Shown here in pieces: positions 17,577-26,983 of a DNA stretch of 64,000 nucleotides. The notes under the pieces were generated by a model. It saw only the letters and a program-made list of their open reading frames with translations, was not told the DNA's origin and searched no databases. Both the position numbers and the translations under genes were made by a program. The stretch comes from Pseudomonas fluorescens (lineage in GTDB: Bacteria > Pseudomonadota > Gammaproteobacteria > Pseudomonadales > Pseudomonadaceae), in contig NZ_OZ024668.1 of the NCBI RefSeq assembly GCF_902497775.2, positions 3,704,326-3,768,325 of the forward strand. The letters run 5' to 3'. Positions within the stretch are counted from its first letter, which is position 1, and every line of letters starts with the position of its first letter.

Positions 17577-18713
17577 TCAGGAATCGCGGCGCAAATCCGG
17601 CGGAATCGGCAAATCCTTGAGCGGCTCCGGAGGCTTGCCCTTGCCGGCGCGGTACTGGCGGATCTGGTAGACGTAGGCCAGCACCTGGGCTACCGCCAGG
17701 TACAAACCGGCAGGAATCTCTTCCTCAAGCTCGGTGGAGTAGTAGATCGAGCGCGCCAGCGCCGGCGATTCGAGCACCTGGATCTTGTGCTCGTTGGCGA
17801 TTTCGCGAATTTTCAAGGCAATGAAGTCGGCGCCCTTGGCCAACAGCAGCGGCGCCGAGCCCTTCTGCGGATCGTACTTGAGCGCCACGGCATAGTGGGT
17901 CGGGTTGGTGATGATCACATCCGCCTCGGGGATCGCCGCCATCATCCGCCGCTGCGAGGCCTCGCGCTGCAGCTGGCGAATGCGCTGTTTGACCTCGGGC
18001 TTGCCTTCGGAGTCCTTGTACTCGTCGCGCACTTCCTGCTTGGTCATCAGCAGCTTCTTGTGTGCCTGCCAGAGCTGGATCGGTACGTCCACCGCAGCAA
18101 TGATCAACAGGCCCGCCGCCATCCACAGCGCACTCCAGCCGACCACCTGCACGCTATGGATGATCGCCTGCTCCAACGGCTCGTTGGCAATCGCCAGCAG
18201 GTCGTCGCGGTCAGCCGACAGCACCGTCAGGGCGACGATGAGAATCATGAAGAACTTGGCCAGTGCCTTGAGCAGCTCGGACAAGGCATTGACCGAAAAC
18301 ATCCGCTTGATCCCCGACAGCGGGTTCATGCGACTGAACTTCGGCGCCAGCGAGCTACTGGAAAACAGGAAACCACCCAGCGACACCGGGCCGATAATTG
18401 CCGCGATCAACAGCACCAGCAACACCGGCTGAGTGGCCAACAAGGCCATCTTGCCCGAGGCCATGAGGAAAATACCCATCGAGCGCTCATCGATGAGCAC
18501 CTCGCGCGACAAGGTGAAGTTGCTGCGCATCAGCTCCATCAGGGTTTGCGCCAGGCCACCGCCAAACGCCAGCAGCGCCCCCGCACCCGCCAGGGTCACC
18601 GCCACCGTGTTGAGTTCTTTGGAGCGGGCAATCTCACCCTTCTCGCGCGCGTCCTTCTTGCGCTTCTCCGTGGGGTCTTCTGTTTTGTCCTGACCGCTTT
18701 CGCTCTCTGCCAT
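17577..18713 (-). CDS. flhB: FlhB, autocleaving export-specificity switch
   Basis: 378 residues: a charged N-terminus (TEDPTEKRKKDAREKGEIARS), four membrane helices (about 30-200) and a cytoplasmic domain with the self-cleavage site NPTH at 270-273. Cleavage and contact with FliK change export from rod/hook to filament substrates. Last gene of the fliL-flhB operon, two bases after fliR. Confidence 0.97.
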   Translation of the reverse strand: MAESESGQDKTEDPTEKRKKDAREKGEIARSKELNTVAVTLAGAGALLAFGGGLAQTLMELMRSNFTLSREVLIDERSMGIFLMASGKMALLATQPVLLVLLIAAIIGPVSLGGFLFSSSSLAPKFSRMNPLSGIKRMFSVNALSELLKALAKFFMILIVALTVLSADRDDLLAIANEPLEQAIIHSVQVVGWSALWMAAGLLIIAAVDVPIQLWQAHKKLLMTKQEVRDEYKDSEGKPEVKQRIRQLQREASQRRMMAAIPEADVIITNPTHYAVALKYDPQKGSAPLLLAKGADFIALKIREIANEHKIQVLESPALARSIYYSTELEEEIPAGLYLAVAQVLAYVYQIRQYRAGKGKPPEPLKDLPIPPDLRRDS

Positions 18714-18715
18714 GC

Positions 18716-19492
18716 TCAGCGCGCCCGTGCCAGTTCACGCAGCCATTGCAAAGCCTCGGAGGCCAGCGACTGATAGTGAGGAAGAATATCGGCCAGAGTG
18801 ATCCAGAAGATCACCAACCCCAGCACCAGGGTCAGCGGAAAGCCGATGGAAAAGATGTTCAACTGCGGCGCCGCCCGGGTCATCACGCCAAAAGCAATGT
18901 TGACCACCAGCAGCGCGGTAATCGCCGGCAACACCAACAGTAGCGCCGCACCCAGCACCCAGCCCAGGCGCCCGGCCAGGTCCCAGAAATGATTGACCAG
19001 CAAGCCGCCGCCCACCGGCAAGGTGGTAAAGCTCTCGGTCAGCACCTCGAAGACCACCAGGTGGCCGTTGATGGCAAGGAACAGCAAGGTCACCAGCATG
19101 GTCAGGAACTGGCTGACCACCGCGACGTTGACGCCGTTGGCCGGGTCGACCATGGAGGCAAAGGCCATGCCCATCTGGATCGCGACGATCTGCCCGGCGA
19201 TGACGAATATCTGGAAGAACAGCTGCAGCGCCATGCCGAACACAGCGCCAATGATGATCTGCTCGGCCACCAGCAACATCGTCTTGAGATCCAGCGACTC
19301 GACCACCGGCATTGGCGGCAAGCCAGGGACGATCACCACGGTAATCGCCAGGGCGAAATACAGACGAATACGCGTCGGCACCAGGGTCGTACCGAAAATC
19401 GGCATAGTCATCAGCACCGCCGTGACGCGAATCAGCGGCAGGATGAAACTGGCCACCCAGGCGCCGATCTGCGCATCGGTAAGCTCGAGCAT
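18716..19492 (-). CDS. fliR: FliR, export gate membrane protein
   Basis: 258 residues with six or so hydrophobic helices and family segments such as GMAFASMVDPANGVNVAVVS. FliR joins FliP and FliQ in the helical export gate core within the MS ring. The stop lies two bases before the flhB start and the start follows fliQ by seven bases. Confidence 0.96.
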   Translation of the reverse strand: MLELTDAQIGAWVASFILPLIRVTAVLMTMPIFGTTLVPTRIRLYFALAITVVIVPGLPPMPVVESLDLKTMLLVAEQIIIGAVFGMALQLFFQIFVIAGQIVAIQMGMAFASMVDPANGVNVAVVSQFLTMLVTLLFLAINGHLVVFEVLTESFTTLPVGGGLLVNHFWDLAGRLGWVLGAALLLVLPAITALLVVNIAFGVMTRAAPQLNIFSIGFPLTLVLGLVIFWITLADILPHYQSLASEALQWLRELARAR

Positions 19493-19499
19493 CGCCGGG

Positions 19500-19769
19500 T
19501 CAGCCGATCAGTTGCGGAATGCTGCCGTACAACGACAGGATGTATTCCATGAATTTCTGCACCAGCCACGGGCCGACCACGATCAGCGTCACCAGCATCA
19601 CCAAAAGGCGCGGCAGGAAGCTCAGGGTCTGTTCGTTGATCTGCGTGGCGGCCTGGAACATCGCAACGATCAGGCCCACCAACAGGCTCGGCACCACCAG
19701 GATGGCGACCATCAGGGTGGTCAGCCACAGCGCATCGCGAAACAGGTCGACAGCCACTTCAGGGGTCAT
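19500..19769 (-). CDS. fliQ: FliQ, small export gate protein
   Basis: 89 residues, two membrane helices (about 14-38 and 53-77) separated by the loop FQAATQINEQTLSFLPRL, characteristic of FliQ. Several copies surround FliP/FliR in the export gate. Position between fliP and fliR is standard. Confidence 0.96.
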   Translation of the reverse strand: MTPEVAVDLFRDALWLTTLMVAILVVPSLLVGLIVAMFQAATQINEQTLSFLPRLLVMLVTLIVVGPWLVQKFMEYILSLYGSIPQLIG

Positions 19770-19790
19770 GGACTACTTCTCCTCGCGGCG

Positions 19791-20543
19791 TCAGACGCCG
19801 CCGAAACTGCCGGCCAAGGTACCCATGATCAGCGCCCAGCCATCGACCAGGACGAACAGCATGATCTTGAACGGCAACGAGATGATCAGCGGCGACAACA
19901 TCATCATACCCATGGCCATCAGCACACTGGCCACCACCAGGTCGATGATCAGGAACGGAATGAAGATCATGAAACCGATCTGGAACGCGGTCTTGAGCTC
20001 CGAGGTGACGAAGGCCGGCACCAGGATGGTCAGCGGCGCCTGATCCGGGCTGGCAATGTCGGTGCGCTTGGACAGGCGCATGAACAGGTCCAGGTCGCTC
20101 TCGCGGGTCTGCGCCAGCATGAAGTTCTTCAGCGGCGCCTGGGCCTTGCTGATCGCATCCTGGGCGCTGAGCTTCTCCGCCAGGTACGGCTGCACGGCCT
20201 CCTGGTTTATCCGATCGAACACCGGCGCCATGATGAACAGGGTCAGGAACAGCGCCATGCCGTTGAGGATCTGGTTCGACGGCGTCTGCTGCAGGCCCAG
20301 GGCCTGGCGCAGAATGGAAAAGACGATGATGATGCGGGTGAAGCTGGTCATCAGCACGACGAACGCCGGAATGAAGCTCAGCGCCGTCATGATCAGCAAT
20401 ATCTGCAGGCTGACCGAGTATTCCTGCTGGCCGTCAGCCCCACTGGACAGGGTGATAGCCGGAATCGACAGTGGATCAGCCGCCAGGGCCAGCGGCGCTG
20501 CCAGCATCAGCAGCAGCGTCAACATCATGCGCAACGCGCCCAT
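19791..20543 (-). CDS. fliP: FliP, core export gate protein
   Basis: 250 residues from the ATG at 20543, with AAGG five bases upstream; the GTG one codon earlier is less well placed. Cleavable signal peptide ([16 protein letters not shown]), then four helices with the conserved [19 protein letters not shown]. FliP forms the pentameric pore of the export gate, with FliO as assembly factor. Its start shares a base with the fliO stop (TGATG). Confidence 0.96.
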   Translation of the reverse strand: MGALRMMLTLLLMLAAPLALAADPLSIPAITLSSGADGQQEYSVSLQILLIMTALSFIPAFVVLMTSFTRIIIVFSILRQALGLQQTPSNQILNGMALFLTLFIMAPVFDRINQEAVQPYLAEKLSAQDAISKAQAPLKNFMLAQTRESDLDLFMRLSKRTDIASPDQAPLTILVPAFVTSELKTAFQIGFMIFIPFLIIDLVVASVLMAMGMMMLSPLIISLPFKIMLFVLVDGWALIMGTLAGSFGGV

Positions 20544-20995
20544 CACGACCTTCCCTTCTGATCCTTGCCCATCAGCTCCATCAGCCGCTGGGCGAATTCC
20601 GGTGTTGCCTGGCGCGCACTGGCGGGCACTTCAATCGGTTCGGCCATGACATGCAGGGCTTCAATAGTGCCCGGCGAATGACCGATGAGAATCTGCGCCT
20701 TGCCGACCTGGACCAGCAACAGGCGATCCCGCGGCCCCAGCGAACGAGTGCCGAGGATTTCGATGACCTGACCACTGCCGGGCGCGGCGTTCTGTACCCG
20801 GCGCAATAGCCAGGCCAGGACGAAGATCAGCCCCAGCACCAACAGCAGGCCCAGTACCAGCTGGGTCAACTGCCCTGCCGCGCTGCCACTGGCAGCCGGC
20901 GCCAGCACCGCAGCCGCCGGCTGCGTGGTCGCCAGGGCAACATCCACATACAGGCCGCTAACCAGGGCCAGGCCGTTGCGCAGGAGCCTGCTCAC
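20543..20995 (-). CDS. fliO: FliO, export gate assembly factor
   Basis: 150 residues: a hydrophobic N-terminus, one clear membrane helix (about 46-64, [19 protein letters not shown]) and a small cytoplasmic domain ([20 protein letters not shown]). It stabilises FliP during gate assembly. Weakly conserved, called from helix, tail motif and position between fliN and fliP, with which it is tightly packed. Confidence 0.93.
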   Translation of the reverse strand: MSRLLRNGLALVSGLYVDVALATTQPAAAVLAPAASGSAAGQLTQLVLGLLLVLGLIFVLAWLLRRVQNAAPGSGQVIEILGTRSLGPRDRLLLVQVGKAQILIGHSPGTIEALHVMAEPIEVPASARQATPEFAQRLMELMGKDQKGRS

Positions 20996-21463
20996 TCAGC
21001 GCAGCTTCTTGATGCGTTCGCTTGGGCTGATCACGTCAGTCAGGCGGATGCCGAACTTTTCGTTGACCACCACCACTTCACCGTGAGCGATCAGGGTGCC
21101 ATTGACCAGCACGTCCAGCGGCTCGCCGGCCAGGCGGTCGAGCTCGATTACCGAACCCTGGTTGAGCTGCAGCAGGTTGCGGATGTTGATCTCGGTGCTG
21201 CCCACTTCCATGGAAATGCTCACTGGAATGTCCAGGATCACATCCAGGTTCGGGCCATCGAGGGTGACCTGTTCGTTGCTGCGCGGCGAGCTGCCGAACT
21301 CTTCCATGGCCAGGCGGTTGGACGCCGGTGCGCTGGCGGTGTCGGCGGCGAGCAAGGCGTCGATGTCGGACTGGCCGGCGTCGCCGGTTTCTTCCAGGGC
21401 CGCAGCCCACTCATCGGCCAGGGCCTGGTCCTCCAGGGAGGTGATGTCGTTTTCGTTAGCCAT
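20996..21463 (-). CDS. fliN: FliN, flagellar switch / C-ring protein
   Basis: 155 residues from the ATG giving MANENDI, which has GAGG five bases upstream; a TTG six codons earlier lacks such a site. Acidic, variable N-terminus and C-terminal SpoA domain (VSISMEVGSTEINIRNLLQL, then ELDRLAGEPLDVLVNGTLIA). It forms the bottom of the C ring, binds FliH for export and takes part in CheY-dependent switching. Confidence 0.97.
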   Translation of the reverse strand: MANENDITSLEDQALADEWAAALEETGDAGQSDIDALLAADTASAPASNRLAMEEFGSSPRSNEQVTLDGPNLDVILDIPVSISMEVGSTEINIRNLLQLNQGSVIELDRLAGEPLDVLVNGTLIAHGEVVVVNEKFGIRLTDVISPSERIKKLR

Positions 21464-21509
21464 TTTGTCCTCGACGGGCAATCAATTCGGAGTTGGAACC
21501 ACGAGCGCC

Positions 21510-22478
21510 TCAGCGGCGCTCGATCGGATCGATAATCTGCAGGGCCAGGTTGCCCTTGTGCGAACCCAGCTTGGCCTTGAACGACGGCACGCCGTTGGCC
21601 CGCAGGATCAGCTCTTCCGGCAGCTCGACCGGAATCACGTCGCCCGGCTGCATGTGCAGGATGTCGCGCAGCTTCAACTGGCGACGGGCGACCGTGGCGC
21701 TGAGCGGCACGCTGACGTCCAGCACGTCTTCGCGCAGGGCTTTGATCCAGCGCTCGTCCTGGTCGTCCAGGTCGGACTGGAAACCGGCATCGAGCATTTC
21801 GCGCACCGGCTCGATCATCGAGTACGGCATGGTCACGTGCAGGTCACCGCCACCGCCATCGAGCTCGATGTGGAAGGTCGAGACCACCACCGCTTCGCTC
21901 GGCCCGACGATGTTGGCCATGGCCGGGTTGACCTCGGAGTTGATGTACTCGAAGTTGACCGGCATGATCGCCTGCCAGGCTTCCTTGAGGTCGACGAAGG
22001 CCTGGTCCAGCACCATGCGCACTACGCGTAGCTCGGTCGGCGTGAACTCGCGACCTTCGATCTTGGCGTGACGACCGTCGCCGCCAAAGAAGTTGTCCAC
22101 CAGCTTGAACACCAGCTTGGCGTCGAGGATGAACAACGAGGTACCGCGCAGCGGCTTGATCTTCACCAGGTTCAAGCTGGTCGGTACGTACAGCGAATGC
22201 ACGTACTCGCCAAACTTCATCACCTGCACCCCACCGACCGCCACGTCCGCAGAGCGGCGCAACAGGTTGAACATGCTGATGCGGGTATAACGGGCGAATC
22301 GCTCGTTGATCATCTCCAGGGTCGGCATGCGTCCACGGACGATCCGATCCTGGCTGGTCAGGTCATAACTTTTGACACTGCCGGGTTCGGCATTGCTTTC
22401 GGTTTGCACCAGACCATCGTCGACGCCATGCAACAAGGCATCGATTTCATCCTGGGACAGCAGGTCCTGCACGGCCAT
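21510..22478 (-). CDS. fliM: FliM, flagellar switch protein binding CheY-P
   Basis: 322 residues. The N-terminal CheY-binding peptide is LLSQDEIDALLHG; a middle CheC-like domain binds FliG, and the C-terminal SpoA domain (LPEELILRANGVPSFKAKLG) pairs with FliN. Nine bases separate it from fliL and 46 from fliN. Confidence 0.97.
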   Translation of the reverse strand: MAVQDLLSQDEIDALLHGVDDGLVQTESNAEPGSVKSYDLTSQDRIVRGRMPTLEMINERFARYTRISMFNLLRRSADVAVGGVQVMKFGEYVHSLYVPTSLNLVKIKPLRGTSLFILDAKLVFKLVDNFFGGDGRHAKIEGREFTPTELRVVRMVLDQAFVDLKEAWQAIMPVNFEYINSEVNPAMANIVGPSEAVVVSTFHIELDGGGGDLHVTMPYSMIEPVREMLDAGFQSDLDDQDERWIKALREDVLDVSVPLSATVARRQLKLRDILHMQPGDVIPVELPEELILRANGVPSFKAKLGSHKGNLALQIIDPIERR

Positions 22479-22487
22479 CTGGGGCTC

Positions 22488-22982
22488 CTACTGCAATACG
22501 AAATTGGTGAACAGCAGCTGGTCAACGACCGGCTTGCCGACTTCCTTCTGCGCCACTTCCTGGACACTGGCAGTGGCCTTCTGACGCAGCATTTCCTGGC
22601 CGACCGGGCTGGACAGGGTGTCAAAGCCCTGGCCCGAGAACAGCATGACCAAGTTGTTGCGAATCACCGGCATGTGCACCTTCAGGGCATCCAGCGCGGC
22701 CTGATCACGCCCCTGCATGGTGATGCTCACCTGCATGTAGCGCTGCCGGCCGTTCTGGTTGAAATTGACCACGAAGGCCGGTGCCAGGGGCTCGTAGATC
22801 GCCGCCGGCTTGAGGTTGGCCAGGGCCGGATCGACCGCCGGCTTGTCCTCGGACTTGTGCAGGAAGAACCAGGTGGCGCCAACCGACAGACCGATAGCCA
22901 GCAGCAATGCCAGCACCAACAGCAGGATCAGCTTGAGTTTGCCTGTAGCGGCGGGGTCTTTCTCTGCTTCGCTCTTCGCCAT
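22488..22982 (-). CDS. fliL: FliL, stator-associated membrane protein
   Basis: 164 residues: basic N-terminus, one membrane helix (about 19-41) and a periplasmic FliL domain ending in LLFTNFVLQ. It surrounds stator units and supports torque at high load. It begins the fliLMNOPQR-flhB operon, with its own sigma-54 element. Confidence 0.96.
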   Translation of the reverse strand: MAKSEAEKDPAATGKLKLILLLVLALLLAIGLSVGATWFFLHKSEDKPAVDPALANLKPAAIYEPLAPAFVVNFNQNGRQRYMQVSITMQGRDQAALDALKVHMPVIRNNLVMLFSGQGFDTLSSPVGQEMLRQKATASVQEVAQKEVGKPVVDQLLFTNFVLQ

Positions 22983-23031
22983 GCCAATAATCCGTCATTC
23001 ATCGGAGATTTCAGTCACATGGCGAGGGTTG

Positions 23032-23047
23032 AGCAAGTGTTATGCCA
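23032..23047 (-). promoter_or_regulatory. Sigma-54 promoter of fliLMNOPQR-flhB
   Basis: Minus strand TGGCATAACACTTGCT fits TGGCACR-N4-TTGCW with one mismatch. Start predicted near 23021, 39 bases before fliL. Together with the REP hairpin right upstream, it shows that fliL is not simply read from fliK. Confidence 0.8.
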
Positions 23048-23068
23048 GATTTGTCTGGAGGGTGATTG

Positions 23069-23122
23069 ATCGCGGGCCAAGCCGCTCCTACAGGGGCTGT
23101 GGGAGCGGGCTTGACCCGCGAT
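23069..23122. repeat. REP-type inverted repeat after fliK
   Basis: ATCGCGGGCCAAGCCGCTCC faces GGAGCGGGCTTGACCCGCGAT across a short loop, with a few mismatches. It begins one base after the fliK stop codon and ends before the fliL promoter. It could serve as a 3' stabiliser or terminator for fliK mRNA and keep it apart from fliL. Confidence 0.85.
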
Positions 23123-24421
23123 TCAGGCGTAGTAATCCACGGCGCTTGAGCCCACGACGGACTGCTGCTCGACCGCCATTGCACCCGGTGCGATTTCCCC
23201 GGACTCAGCGGATTCGGCAGCTTCATTGCGCCGCGCTGCCACGCCACTGAGCTTCGGCGTGTCCTGGGCGCCCTGCTGCTGGCCACCACGGGACTGATCG
23301 GCGACGTTGACGTCCGGCTGCCCCAGCCCTTGCTGGGCAAACATTTCCTTGAGTCGGCCAACCTGGTTCTCCAGCGCTTCGCGCACCCCGGCATGACCAC
23401 TGACGAAGGTCACCTGGGCCTGCTGCTCCGGCGCCAGGTTGACGCGGATGTCCAGGCGCCCGAGCTCGGCCGGCTCAAGCTTGATATCCGCCGACTTCAG
23501 ATTCTGGCTGGACAGGTACATCACCCGGTTGACCAGGCCTTCGGTCCAGCCACCCTGGTTCATCGCCAACGGCTGGTTCAAAGGCGCCGCCACCGGCACA
23601 GCGTTGGCGGTCTTGGCCGTGGCCGCCTGGGTCAGGCTGCTCAGGCGCTCGGCGAAGTTGTCGACGCGGGTATCGGCCGAAGCGCTCTTGAGATCTTTAA
23701 GACCATCGTCGATCAGGCCACTGAAGGCTTTTTCGCCCGGCTCACCCTGCTTGGCATCGGCTCCCGGCTTGTCGAGCAGGGCCGCCAGTGTATTGACGGC
23801 TGGCTGTGCGGGTGCCGCGTCAGGCTCGGCATTGCCCGCCTTGCCCGCAGCATGCGCCGACGTCGTGCCCTGGGCCTGAGCGCTCTGCTCAAGGGCCATG
23901 CGCAAGGCCGGCAGATCGGCCAGCGGATCGGCCTCAGGATCGAAATCGGGCTCTTTGGCTACCGGCTGACTCACCACGGCTGCCGCCTGCAACTGCGCTG
24001 CGGCCGCCTCAACTACTGGCGCCACGGCTTCAGCCTGGGCCTGGATCAACTGCGCTCCCGGCTGTGCATCGGTCACTTGCCCAGCCACCAGGCTGGGGTC
24101 GAGCAAGGTCGGGTCAGGCAACGGCGCCGGATCGACCTCGGCGCGGTCCTGGTCTTCAGGCAAGTTCTTGCCGCTGTCGGCAATCTTCGACGGGGCGGCG
24201 GTGGCGTCCTTGCCGCTGCTTGCGCCAGCAGCGGGTTTGTCAGGCACAGGCGTCTCGTTGGCGCCCGCAGTCGCCTCGCGGGACTGCTTGGCATATACAT
24301 CGGAAAAGCCGGACGCCTTGTCGTTAGGGGCCTGCGGCGATTTATCCGGCGCGCTGGCAGCGGCGCGCGAAGGCTTCGCCAGGGCACTGGAATGCAACAG
24401 GGGATTGGAGGCGACAGGCAT
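23123..24421 (-). CDS. fliK: FliK, hook-length control protein
   Basis: 432 residues. The first 270 are Ala/Pro/Asp/Gln-rich low complexity, as in molecular-ruler parts; the C-terminal Flg_hook domain (about 290-390) has LKSADIKLEPAELGRLDIRV, then EQQAQVTFVSGHAGVREALE and RLKEMFAQQGL. Exported during hook growth, it triggers the FlhB switch at the right length. Alone between a sigma-54 promoter and a REP hairpin, it is likely monocistronic. Confidence 0.95.
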   Translation of the reverse strand: MPVASNPLLHSSALAKPSRAAASAPDKSPQAPNDKASGFSDVYAKQSREATAGANETPVPDKPAAGASSGKDATAAPSKIADSGKNLPEDQDRAEVDPAPLPDPTLLDPSLVAGQVTDAQPGAQLIQAQAEAVAPVVEAAAAQLQAAAVVSQPVAKEPDFDPEADPLADLPALRMALEQSAQAQGTTSAHAAGKAGNAEPDAAPAQPAVNTLAALLDKPGADAKQGEPGEKAFSGLIDDGLKDLKSASADTRVDNFAERLSSLTQAATAKTANAVPVAAPLNQPLAMNQGGWTEGLVNRVMYLSSQNLKSADIKLEPAELGRLDIRVNLAPEQQAQVTFVSGHAGVREALENQVGRLKEMFAQQGLGQPDVNVADQSRGGQQQGAQDTPKLSGVAARRNEAAESAESGEIAPGAMAVEQQSVVGSSAVDYYA

Positions 24422-24469
24422 GTAGGAGTCTCCGCTACAAAAGTCGTAAACGTGAATTAGCGAAGACTA

Positions 24470-24485
24470 CGCAAAACTCGCGCCA
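24470..24485 (-). promoter_or_regulatory. Sigma-54 promoter of fliK
   Basis: Minus strand TGGCGCGAGTTTTGCG: GG/GC spacing exact, TTGC complete, two mismatches overall. Predicted start near 24459, 38 bases before the fliK ATG. Class III (FleR-dependent) control of fliK is known in P. aeruginosa. Confidence 0.7.
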
Positions 24486-24500
24486 AGTTTGCCCTCATGC

Positions 24501-24848
24501 TCAACCAATCGACACCCGCTGGCGCTCATCGCGATACAGATCACGAACCGCTGCGTACTCGCGGTCGATCTGATTGATCAAATCCTCGATCCCTTGCAAC
24601 GGGCCGTGATTGACCCGGTCTTCGAGCTGCCGGCACAACTCGGCCAGCGCCACGGCGCCCATGTTGCTGCTGCTGCCCTTGAAACTGTGCGCGGCACGCG
24701 CCACTTCGTCGGCGTTCTTCGCCTCATGCAACTGGCTGAGGCGTTTTTCGGAATCTTCAAGAAAGGTTTCCAGCAATTGCAGGTAGCCATCTTCCATGAC
24801 CTCCTGCAGGTCGCTGAGCACCTCGCGATCGATGTGAATGTCGGACAC
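24501..24848 (-). CDS. hptB: HptB, histidine phosphotransfer protein
   Basis: 115 residues forming one Hpt four-helix domain with phospho-histidine H54 in AAHSFKGSSSNMGA. In P. aeruginosa HptB relays phosphate from hybrid kinases (PA1611-type, RetS-linked) to HsbR. The start is GTG with AGGAG seven bases upstream. It follows hsbR by 25 bases. Confidence 0.9.
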   Translation of the reverse strand: MSDIHIDREVLSDLQEVMEDGYLQLLETFLEDSEKRLSQLHEAKNADEVARAAHSFKGSSSNMGAVALAELCRQLEDRVNHGPLQGIEDLINQIDREYAAVRDLYRDERQRVSIG

Positions 24849-24873
24849 TTGCTCACTCCTTGATCAAGTTGGA

Positions 24874-26589
24874 TTATGCCAGAGCCTCCCAGGCGAACTC
24901 CACGCATGCGCGGCGCCCCTCGTCGGCCCATTCGGCACGCCGGCTCAACCGGCGTATGAGGCTCAGACCGCGTCCGCACAACCCTTGTTCGGACACAGGC
25001 CTTGCCAGCACTTTACTCACATTGAAGCCCTTGCCGCTATCTTCGACCTCAATAATCAGACGCCCGCCCTGCCGATCCGGCTCCACCCGCAGGTACACAC
25101 GGATAAAGCCCTCGCTCAATGCTTGCAGGCGCTTCTCACGCATCTGGTAGTAGCTGGCAAAGCCGTGCGCATTGCGCTTGAGCGCCGAATCCAGACCCAG
25201 CACGCCGTGCTCCAGGGCGTTGGAATACAGCTCGGTGAGGACGCTGTGCAGCGCCCCGCTCTGGGCCCGCAGACCGTGTATCTCCTGTAGCAGTTGCAGC
25301 AGATAAGGTAATGGATTGAAACGCTTTAGCGTGTCAGCGCGAAACTCGAACTGTAACGACCAGTCCAGCGGGCTGGACTGACCACTGTCAGAATAGATCA
25401 CCGGCAGCGGTGACAACTGCTGCGGCTCGACTACCTCGATATCCAACAGGCTGACGTCGTCTCGCGAGCGCCCGCGAAAGGCTTCCAACGCCTGCAGCAC
25501 CTCTTCGAACAACAGCGCCGGCTGCCGATTGGCGCTCAGCACCCGACGCAAGCGCTCGACACCGAACAACTGGTCGTTGTCATCACTGGTATCGACCACC
25601 CCATCGGACAGCAAAAACAGGCGCTCGCCCAACGCCAGCGGCAGCACCTGCGTGGCGTCATCAAAGCGTTCCGGCGCCAGGATGCCCAACGGCAGATGAC
25701 GCGACACCAGCGCCAATGGCTCCCCTCCGCCAGCAGGCAACAGATAGCCGTCCGGCATGCCGCCATTCCATACTTCGACCACCCGTCGCTGAAAGCTCAA
25801 GTTGAGCAGCAACGCACAACAGAACATATCCACCGGCAGAATGCGCTTGAGCTTGGCATTCATCTCGCGCAGGGTTTCGGCCAAGCCGTAGCCCTTGGCG
25901 GTCATACCGTAGAACACCTCGGCCAGGGGCATCGCGCCCACCGCGGCCGGCAAGCCGTGCCCAGTGAAATCACCCAGCAACACGTGCATGTCCCCCGCCG
26001 GCGTGAAGGCAGCCAACAGCAAGTCGCCATTGAACAAGGCATAGGGTGATTGCAGGTAGCGGATATTCGGCGCACTCAGGCAACCGGCATGCGCCACCTG
26101 GTCGAACACCGCCTTGGCGACCCGCTGTTCGTTGAGCAGATGACTGTGATGACGGGCAATCTGGTCACGCTGCTCCAGCACCGTAGCCTGCAGCCGGCGC
26201 ATCCGCTCCATCGCCTTGATTTTGGCGGCCAGGATCACCGGACTATAGGGTTTTGCCAGAAAGTCGTCGCCACCTGCCTCCAGGCAACGGACCAACGCCT
26301 GCTCTTCACTCAACGAGGTGAGAAAGATGATCGGCACCAGCGCCTCGCCCGCCAGGGCCTTGATCTGCCGCGCCGCCTCGAAACCGTCCATCACCGGCAT
26401 CAAGGCATCGAGCAGGACCATGTGCGGGCGCTGTGCGGCGAACAGCGCTACCGCCTGTTCGCCATCTTCGGCCGTGAGCACCTGATGCCCCTGCTTGCGC
26501 ACGATAGTGGCGAGCAGCAAACGATCAGCGGCACCGTCTTCGGCGATCAGGATGGTGAGCGCCTCGAGGTCATGGGTGGTCTGGCTCAA
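24874..26589 (-). CDS. hsbR: HsbR, response regulator with PP2C phosphatase and anti-sigma kinase domains
   Basis: 571 residues in three parts: receiver domain (about 10-130, D61 in VLLDALMPVMDG); SpoIIE/PP2C phosphatase (about 175-385, LLGDFTGHGLPAAVGAM, LLSDGVVDTSDDND, SRDDVSLLDI); and a C-terminal GHKL kinase-like domain (about 415-570, LTELYSNALEHGVLGLDS, then IIEVEDSGKGFNVS). Phosphorylated by HptB, it switches between dephosphorylating and phosphorylating HsbA. The TTG start overlaps the hsbA stop (TTGA), with no strong ribosome site, so coupling is likely. Confidence 0.92.
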   Translation of the reverse strand: MSQTTHDLEALTILIAEDGAADRLLLATIVRKQGHQVLTAEDGEQAVALFAAQRPHMVLLDALMPVMDGFEAARQIKALAGEALVPIIFLTSLSEEQALVRCLEAGGDDFLAKPYSPVILAAKIKAMERMRRLQATVLEQRDQIARHHSHLLNEQRVAKAVFDQVAHAGCLSAPNIRYLQSPYALFNGDLLLAAFTPAGDMHVLLGDFTGHGLPAAVGAMPLAEVFYGMTAKGYGLAETLREMNAKLKRILPVDMFCCALLLNLSFQRRVVEVWNGGMPDGYLLPAGGGEPLALVSRHLPLGILAPERFDDATQVLPLALGERLFLLSDGVVDTSDDNDQLFGVERLRRVLSANRQPALLFEEVLQALEAFRGRSRDDVSLLDIEVVEPQQLSPLPVIYSDSGQSSPLDWSLQFEFRADTLKRFNPLPYLLQLLQEIHGLRAQSGALHSVLTELYSNALEHGVLGLDSALKRNAHGFASYYQMREKRLQALSEGFIRVYLRVEPDRQGGRLIIEVEDSGKGFNVSKVLARPVSEQGLCGRGLSLIRRLSRRAEWADEGRRACVEFAWEALA

Positions 26590-26891
26590 CTGATGTCGAA
26601 CAGCTTGTCGAAGTTGGAGATGGCGAGGATCTTTCGCACATCGGAGCTGGTATTGACCACACGGATTTCCGAGTCATCACCCCCAACGTGATCGCGCAAC
26701 AGCAACAGCATGCCCAGGGCCGAACTGTCGAGATAGGTTGCCTCCTTGAGGTCGACAACCACTGAATCCGGCCGGTGCTGCTCGTGTTCGTAGGCCTGGC
26801 GAAATTCCTGATGCTTGCCGAAGTCAAAACGTCCTTTGACTTTTATCGTCAGTTTTTTCCCATCCGGGGATACTTCAGATACAACTGCCAT
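26586..26891 (-). CDS. hsbA: HsbA, anti-sigma factor antagonist (STAS)
   Basis: 101 residues from the ATG giving MAVVSEV, with AAGGA nine bases upstream; a longer reading from 26927 adds 12 residues without support. STAS domain with the phospho-serine region TYLDSSALGMLLL (S56/S57). In P. aeruginosa unphosphorylated HsbA binds FlgM, freeing FliA, and phosphorylated HsbA acts on the diguanylate cyclase HsbD. Placement inside the flagellar cluster fits that role. Confidence 0.9.
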   Translation of the reverse strand: MAVVSEVSPDGKKLTIKVKGRFDFGKHQEFRQAYEHEQHRPDSVVVDLKEATYLDSSALGMLLLLRDHVGGDDSEIRVVNTSSDVRKILAISNFDKLFDIS

Positions 26892-26983
26892 GTCGATGAT
26901 TCCTTCCATTGCGACGATTGCAGACATCTAGAAGGTTTAGCAGCCCCACCCCCCGGCGGCAAGCTGCAACGACCAAGCGCGGA

